Shown here in pieces: positions 59,092 to 64,000 of a DNA stretch of 64,000 bases (within the stretch, counting starts at the first letter, position 1; every line of letters begins with the position of its first letter). This DNA is from Kalaharituber pfeilii (taxonomy: Eukaryota; Ascomycota; Pezizomycetes; Pezizales; Pezizaceae). The notes below the pieces were generated by a model. The model was given only the letters and a program-made list of their open reading frames with translations, was not told the origin of the DNA and made no database searches. The DNA is taken from contig WHUZ01000001.1 of NCBI GenBank assembly GCA_015179045.1, positions 1,054,001 to 1,118,000 of the forward strand. Direction: 5' to 3'. The position numbers and the translations under genes were made by a program.

Positions 59092-61104
59092 ATGTCCACA
59101 AACGATACATGGAAGCTGCCGCAGCTAAAAACTGTTTTTACGGTAACTATCTGGCACTCAATGAGAGATGAGCCATCAGGCAGTGGAGCCATTGCTAATT
59201 CCTGGAGGGATGTGCCGCTGCAGGCCCTGCCCCATGAGGTCGAGCACGTGCCAAAAGACGCCAAAGACGGGAAGAAACGAAAGGTGATTTTGGACAGTAA
59301 GGAAATTCCAACCCCATAATACAGGAATGGATGCTGATCTTGTGTCTCCCGTTAGATGCGTTCTATTCTGTTTCTTTCTATCCCTACGCAAAACCTAAGG
59401 AGGAACCGGTATTTGCCGTGGTTGGCGGGATTGAGGTACTCCGTCACAGGTTCCCCCAAAAGCACATAATATTCTCATTGGAAGTTTTCTAATTGGATGA
59501 GATATCTTCTTAGACAGTAGTGATGAGGCCAAACCCAGAGAAGGGCGTAGATATAATTCAATACTTCACAGATGATAGCGTATGTAGCCTCCACAGACCC
59601 CCTTTCATTCCCACCGCCAAGCTATGCATGGTTTCCATAAAATTTATGAGATTCATCTGTAGAACTGGCGTAAGGATAGCTATCATATTTTCCTCGCAAA
59701 TTTGCTTGTAGAGACATATTTGGAGGCCTGCATTCTCAATTTCATTCAGGCGATACCAGGACTGACCGTACTGTACTTAGCCAGAGGAAGTCCTCTGCAC
59801 GTCATGTTGGACAAAGGACATACAGACAGGGGATCCTCTACTTGCGGTTGCTGGTAATGCTGGCATCATAAAGATCTTCAACGTGAAGTCTGGAAAAGTC
59901 GTACAGGTGGGCAAAATTACCCAGTTGTGTTGAATACCCTCGGAAACTGACAATGGCGTATTAGACACTAATAGGACATGGAGATGTACATACCCATTCA
60001 ATCTTTCTTTGGACTCTGCGTACACGCGCACACCAGTATCTGACGGCATGTAAATGAAAACGGAGGCTAAATTTCATCATTGTACGCGCGTAGGAAGTCA
60101 TGGACCTCAAAATCTCCCCTGTAAATCCGACATTATTGGCATCAGCGTCAGCAGACTCAACTGTAAGGATATGGTCGTTAAATCCCAAACACGCAAGGCA
60201 GCCGTGTGCTTGTATATTATCCGGTGAAGGGCACCGAGAAACGGTGCTGACTGTAGTGAGTATTCTGAGGTGAGTAGTACCGCCTAAGCACTGTGATACT
60301 AACGCGAAGTAGGCATGGCATGATAATGGCCGATATTTACTATCTGGTGGCATGGACCACATCGTCAATCTTGTAAGAAATGAACTCTTTCTTTCTCTTT
60401 CCTGTATCTCTGAGCAACTAACTAGCTCTGCATAGTGGATTGTTCCTGAGCTACCTGACGCCACCACTGGCTCTGAAAAACCCATCATTGTTATATACCC
60501 CCATTTCTCCAGCTCAATGGTCCACAGCAACTACATCGACTGCCTTGCCTTCCATGGAGACCTTATCGTCTCCAAAGCTGCCAAAGAACACAAAATTATT
60601 CTGTGGCAGATTCAAAATTTCTCCTCTGCCTCACCTATTCTTACCCCCGCGGAGGCCCCTACAACGCACGAGTGGCGCGAGACCCGTTCCGCGTACAAGG
60701 GCTCATATGACCGGTTGCTGCAATTTCACGCGCCAGATACAGAGCCGTTCTTTTTACACTTTGGGATGCTGCAGCAGCCAAGTTTGCATCCTGTACTGGC
60801 GGTGGGAAGCACAGCAGGAAAGGTGTACATGTGGGATTTGCGGCGGATCGAGAACGCAAGGTTCGGGAATAGTGCTAGCGGTTCTGGGGACCAGGAAGGA
60901 GAAATCGCTCCTGGTGGTGGAGGCTCCAAGAAGGGAAAGAAGGAGGATGAAATTAGTGATCCGTTTGGGCTGATACGTGCCCATAGCTCGCAGGAAATCC
61001 CTAGGTTGAAGACGACGATAAGAGAGGTGGGGTGGTCGAGGAATGGAGAATATATGGTGGCGGTTGGGGATGCGGGATTGGTGGCCATTTTCAAGAGGTG
61101 GTAG
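59092..61104 (+). CDS. EED: Polycomb repressive complex 2 WD-repeat subunit EED/ESC homologue
   Basis: Eight exons: 59092-59296, 59356-59435, 59514-59579, 59781-59906, 59965-59985, 60094-60255, 60313-60372 and 60436-61104, giving 462 residues; all phases close. Landmarks are NAFYSVSFYPYAKP and VFAVVGG (first blade), CWTKDIQTGDPLLAVAG with GIIKIFNV, TLIGHGD joined to EVMDLKISPVNPTLLASASA, DSTVRIW, AWHDNGRYLLSGGMDHIVNL, VHSNYIDCLAFHGDLIVSKA and the last blade EVGWSRNGEYMVAVGDAGLV. EED reads H3K27me3 and stimulates the methyltransferase in PRC2, which silences facultative heterochromatin. The fifth exon is only 21 nt. An in-frame ATG at 59068 would add eight residues. The last-blade insert is charged (SGDQEG, KKGKKEDE). 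Confidence 0.9.
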
Positions 61105-61266
61105 ATGGAAAGTAGGGTTTCTGGGTTGCCTCACCATTGCTTAGGATTGTTTATTTGGTTGTTTGGTTGTTTGCATTCATATATTGTCGACGATGCAGCC
61201 CGTTAGAAGTAATGACTGTATAAATACGTAAAATATTAGGGCCATCTAGACTGTATGCAGATGTTA

Positions 61267-61391
61267 GGTGTTTATACTTAAGCCTGCCTCCGGGCTTTGA
61301 GGGTCTAGACCCAGGGGCCCTGCCATGGCGAACAGCTACAAGCGGGGTCACGTGAAAAAAAAAAAAAAAAAAAAAAAAAGGTGTTTATACT
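61267..61391 (+). mobile_element. Very short retroposed element with A25 tail and 12-bp target-site duplication
   Basis: GGTGTTTATACT occurs at 61267-61278 and again at 61380-61391. Between them is a 76-bp body (61279-61354) followed by 25 A. This is the layout of a target-primed reverse-transcription insertion (SINE or processed RNA copy). The body is a chain of palindromes: AAGCC/GGCTT stem, GGGTCTAGACCC, AGGG/CCCT around one G, GCCATGGC and CACGTG. I see no A-box/B-box of a tRNA-derived promoter. Confidence 0.8.
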
Positions 61392-63094
61392 ACAATGAAG
61401 CCGACCTTAGATTTGGTTATACCTAGTAGTAGTGTAGTTGTCGTGGCTGGAAGCATTAAATGTCAAGTTTCACGACCCTTTCACTACCCTTCTGTAAAGC
61501 TGTCGTGAAAGGTATATCTTAATTCATTTCGCCTCCCATGGCCAGTGGCGGCTATGACTCGTGTTTCTTTCTTATGGTTAAGTTGTAACCAATTCTCTGC
61601 TTCTTTGGCCATTTCCTCCTAATCAGTATCCACCTGTATATAAGTATGTGCGTATACTCATAGGAGCCCTCTGCGACCAAACCAGAATACTCTGCGAGTA
61701 ATCACACTACTCTGCGGGGGCCGGCTATCTGCACTATTCAAGTTAGTCTGGTTTTTACGTGTCTATACACCATGTACCACAAATTGCATGATATCAATAG
61801 CTATCATAGACATAGGAGGATAGACTTATGTCAGGACTCTTGTTTAATTTAGTTAGCGTTTAAACGTCCTTGACAAGATGCAGTTCTCACCCGCTACTTA
61901 TATCCATTTTAGTTCTGGCTGACCGGTAAGTGCACTGTTGCACTGGCTTGTACGCAAGGCGCCTTTGCAATTCCCAAGCGCAAATTTAGTTTAAGTCCTC
62001 GAGCCTTTTGTGGCTAATCACACTCACGTCCCCTCCTTACAGAGTGTATGTACAGTACAGTTGGAGCATTTGGGCCTTTTTGGAAAAAAGTTTATACATA
62101 AGATATTGGATGGTGATTTCAACATTTGTATTAACAACACTTTCCGCTAGGCACTGCCAAGAGAAAAGGCTATGCAACGGTGCCTTACTTCCTAAATAGG
62201 AACTATAGCCACAAAATGACAGGCACCAGGAGAGGAGGAGAAGGCGTAGATCATACCATGTCCCATACAAAACGAGGGGCTGTGGATAAACGATGTCCAT
62301 GATAGGCAGCGATCGACTATGCTAGTTGTGCCAGCACTGGGAAGGGGCAAATTGTAGAAGATCGAGAGCAGTTCTCTCAGCATTGTCTATATTTGGGTCA
62401 AAGTACTTCCAACATAGCTGTCATGTTGCTCTTAGTTAGACACATCTCCTTAGCAGTGGTATTGCTAATTTCTAATGGCCTGAGCTATCCTCTCAATTAT
62501 CTCGTTTTTTTCCGGAATTATATCAAGTAAGGCAGGGTATAGTTTGGGTCTAAATGAGGGATTCGAATACTTCAAGGCCATAGAGTAGCAGCTGTTCAAT
62601 AAAATTTGATGGCTGGATTGAAGTTGTTTAACCACACTACGCTTATGCTACACCAAAAAGGTGTAAATAGATGTCGAGGTATTTCTTTATGAGCAGTTGC
62701 CAATGCTTGTATCTAACGCAACATTACACAAGCCTCGTAACGGGCCAAGAGACATGGCTCATGCCGCATTATATGCAAGACCTCTGATAAAAGCGCTGCT
62801 GTGTCCCAAGAATTGTACTAAGGCAATCAAAGCTGGATTCATACTTGGGTACTACCGGTACATATGCCTCAGGGTAACAGGGGAAAAAAAAAGAAGACGG
62901 ATAAGATCTAAAATAAACTATTTAAAATTCAATTGAATAAAATACTGTAAAATTAAAACGTGAAGAGTTCTGACTTCCTCGACGAATGACAATTGGGAAT
63001 CTTGGCATAAGACTAAAACTATGATAGTGCACATACAAAGGCCAAGCAAAACAATGCCCAGGTCCCCCTATTCAGCCCTAGCATCGTCCCCCAT
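61392..63094. other. Intergenic between the retroposon and the ankyrin gene
   Basis: Contains TAGTCTGGTT at 61744-61753 and short frames only. No gene is recognised. Confidence 0.5.
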
Positions 63095-64000
63095 TCAGTG
63101 CCATTCCACAGGTGGAGGGGCCTGCAGGGCCTGCTCTTCAGGTGAGAGTTGCGACCAAAGATATTTCGCTACATCGCGGCAACTGGAGCTCAGTGCCCCC
63201 TGGTACGGTGTTTCTCTGTGCCTACCGAATCTTAGTGCCATCTGGTACGGCGTTTCTCCGTCCTTATCCTTGATATTTAGAGATGCACCATGCTCAACCA
63301 ATATCTTTGTAAGCGTGAGAGAGCGAATACTACCATGGAGCGGGGTGTGACCTGCTCTGTCGCGCTGGTCAATGATCTCCCATGCCCCTTGCTCCAAGAT
63401 TTCTGTCAACGCCTCGGGATCGCCCCCCTTCATGGCGCAATGTACTGCTGTCCACTGGTCATTGTCGCGTGCGAAAAGGTCCGCCCCTTTTCCAATTAAG
63501 AACCTTGCAATTGCTCTTTGACAGTGGTAGAGTGCCCTGAGCAAAGGTGTCATGCCAAACCAGCATCGTTCCTCGATGTCCACTCCCATCACAAGCAGCA
63601 ATCGTACCACGGTCTCGCTCCCTTCCTTCACCGCCATATTGATGCAACCAGTAAGGTCTGTCAGAGAAATAATGGAAGTTATTGCTTCAATGCTTGCTCC
63701 TCTCTTCAAGAGTAATCTGCAGATGCTTTCACGGCGCATATATGCAGCGTAAGCGAGTGGTGTTCGGCCTTTTGAATCACTCTCCTCTATATCTATTCCT
63801 AAAAAGAGTAGAGTTCGAATGACATTCTCGTTCCCCTCGCGAATGGCACGGTGGATGTGCCCCCAAGAAGACCACTTCAGTTTCAATTTTCGGTGTGAAC
63901 TGTGGCGACCAGCAGCTGAAGGAAGTGGAAATTGAACTTGGTAGGGTTGTGAGTCCCAGAGATCAGATAGACAAATAGGCAGCTGAACTACAGAGAGCTC
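63095..64000 (-). CDS. Ankyrin-repeat protein, C-terminal part (5' end outside the window)
   Basis: The minus-strand frame is open from the window edge to the stop at 63095, so the gene begins beyond 64000. After a linker containing LPICLSDLWDSQPYQVQF come ankyrin repeats: HIHRAIREGNENVIRTLLFL, SKGRTPLAYAAYMRRESICR, NMAVKEGSETVVRLLLVMGV, GMTPLLRALYHCQRAIARFL, QWTAVHCAMKGGDPEALTEI and GHTPLHGSIRSLTLTKILVE, ending with a tail VEWH. Some 6-7 repeats of about 33 residues are visible. In filamentous fungi such arrays often end NACHT- or NB-ARC-containing NLR proteins, but the N-terminal domain is not in view, so only the ankyrin array is certain. Confidence 0.85.
   Translation of the reverse strand, partial: ELSVVQLPICLSDLWDSQPYQVQFPLPSAAGRHSSHRKLKLKWSSWGHIHRAIREGNENVIRTLLFLGIDIEESDSKGRTPLAYAAYMRRESICRLLLKRGASIEAITSIISLTDLTGCINMAVKEGSETVVRLLLVMGVDIEERCWFGMTPLLRALYHCQRAIARFLIGKGADLFARDNDQWTAVHCAMKGGDPEALTEILEQGAWEIIDQRDRAGHTPLHGSIRSLTLTKILVEHGASLNIKDKDGETPYQMALRFGRHRETPYQGALSSSCRDVAKYLWSQLSPEEQALQAPPPVEWH

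Overview
The window comes from a filamentous ascomycete fungus (Pezizomycotina). The evidence is a set of nuclear genes split by short 50-110 nt GT-AG introns, ascomycete-type proteins (an LTE1-type mitotic-exit exchange factor, a secreted DPP5-type peptidase, WrbA-type quinone reductase, UDP-glucose 4,6-dehydratase, PRC2 subunit EED), and relics of fungal NLR (NB-ARC/TPR, ankyrin) genes. The long AT-rich, repeat-littered intergenic DNA would fit Pezizomycetes (truffle relatives), but that is a guess, not a result.

Layout. 0-18 kb is gene-poor: an unrecognised open frame (279-860, minus), a decayed NB-ARC/TPR gene interrupted by a small inverted-repeat element (2.5-5.2 kb), a possible LINE relic (6.8 kb), a small two-exon gene (8.0 kb), a Pcd1-type CoA diphosphatase (8.7-10.4 kb, minus), a MITE with a 9-bp target-site duplication (11.7 kb), an unrecognised multi-exon gene (13.0-14.2 kb), a 57-bp minisatellite (14.7-15.3 kb) and pyrimidine/poly-C DNA (17.4-17.7 kb). 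18-27 kb is a gene cluster: DPP5 (plus, with a 1-base frameshift), UDP-glucose 4,6-dehydratase, TRM82 and a WrbA-type quinone reductase (all minus). 27-31 kb is intergenic and holds a perfect 53-bp-arm hairpin. 31-40 kb holds ALG9 (plus) and LTE1 (minus) facing each other. 40-45 kb is another gene-poor gap. 45-61 kb holds an unrecognised conserved-looking gene, EMC6, UTP12 (minus) and MCM4 (plus) sharing a divergent promoter, a serine/threonine dehydratase (minus) and the EED homologue (plus). A tiny retroposon with a poly-A tail and target-site duplication follows EED, and the window ends inside an ankyrin-repeat gene on the minus strand.

The functional genes are mostly housekeeping and do not form one pathway: tRNA modification, ribosome biogenesis, DNA replication, ER glycosylation and membrane insertion, mitotic exit, chromatin silencing and primary metabolism. 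Exon structures below were derived by hand from reading frame continuity, splice sites and remembered family consensus; each was checked by codon arithmetic. No database search was possible.
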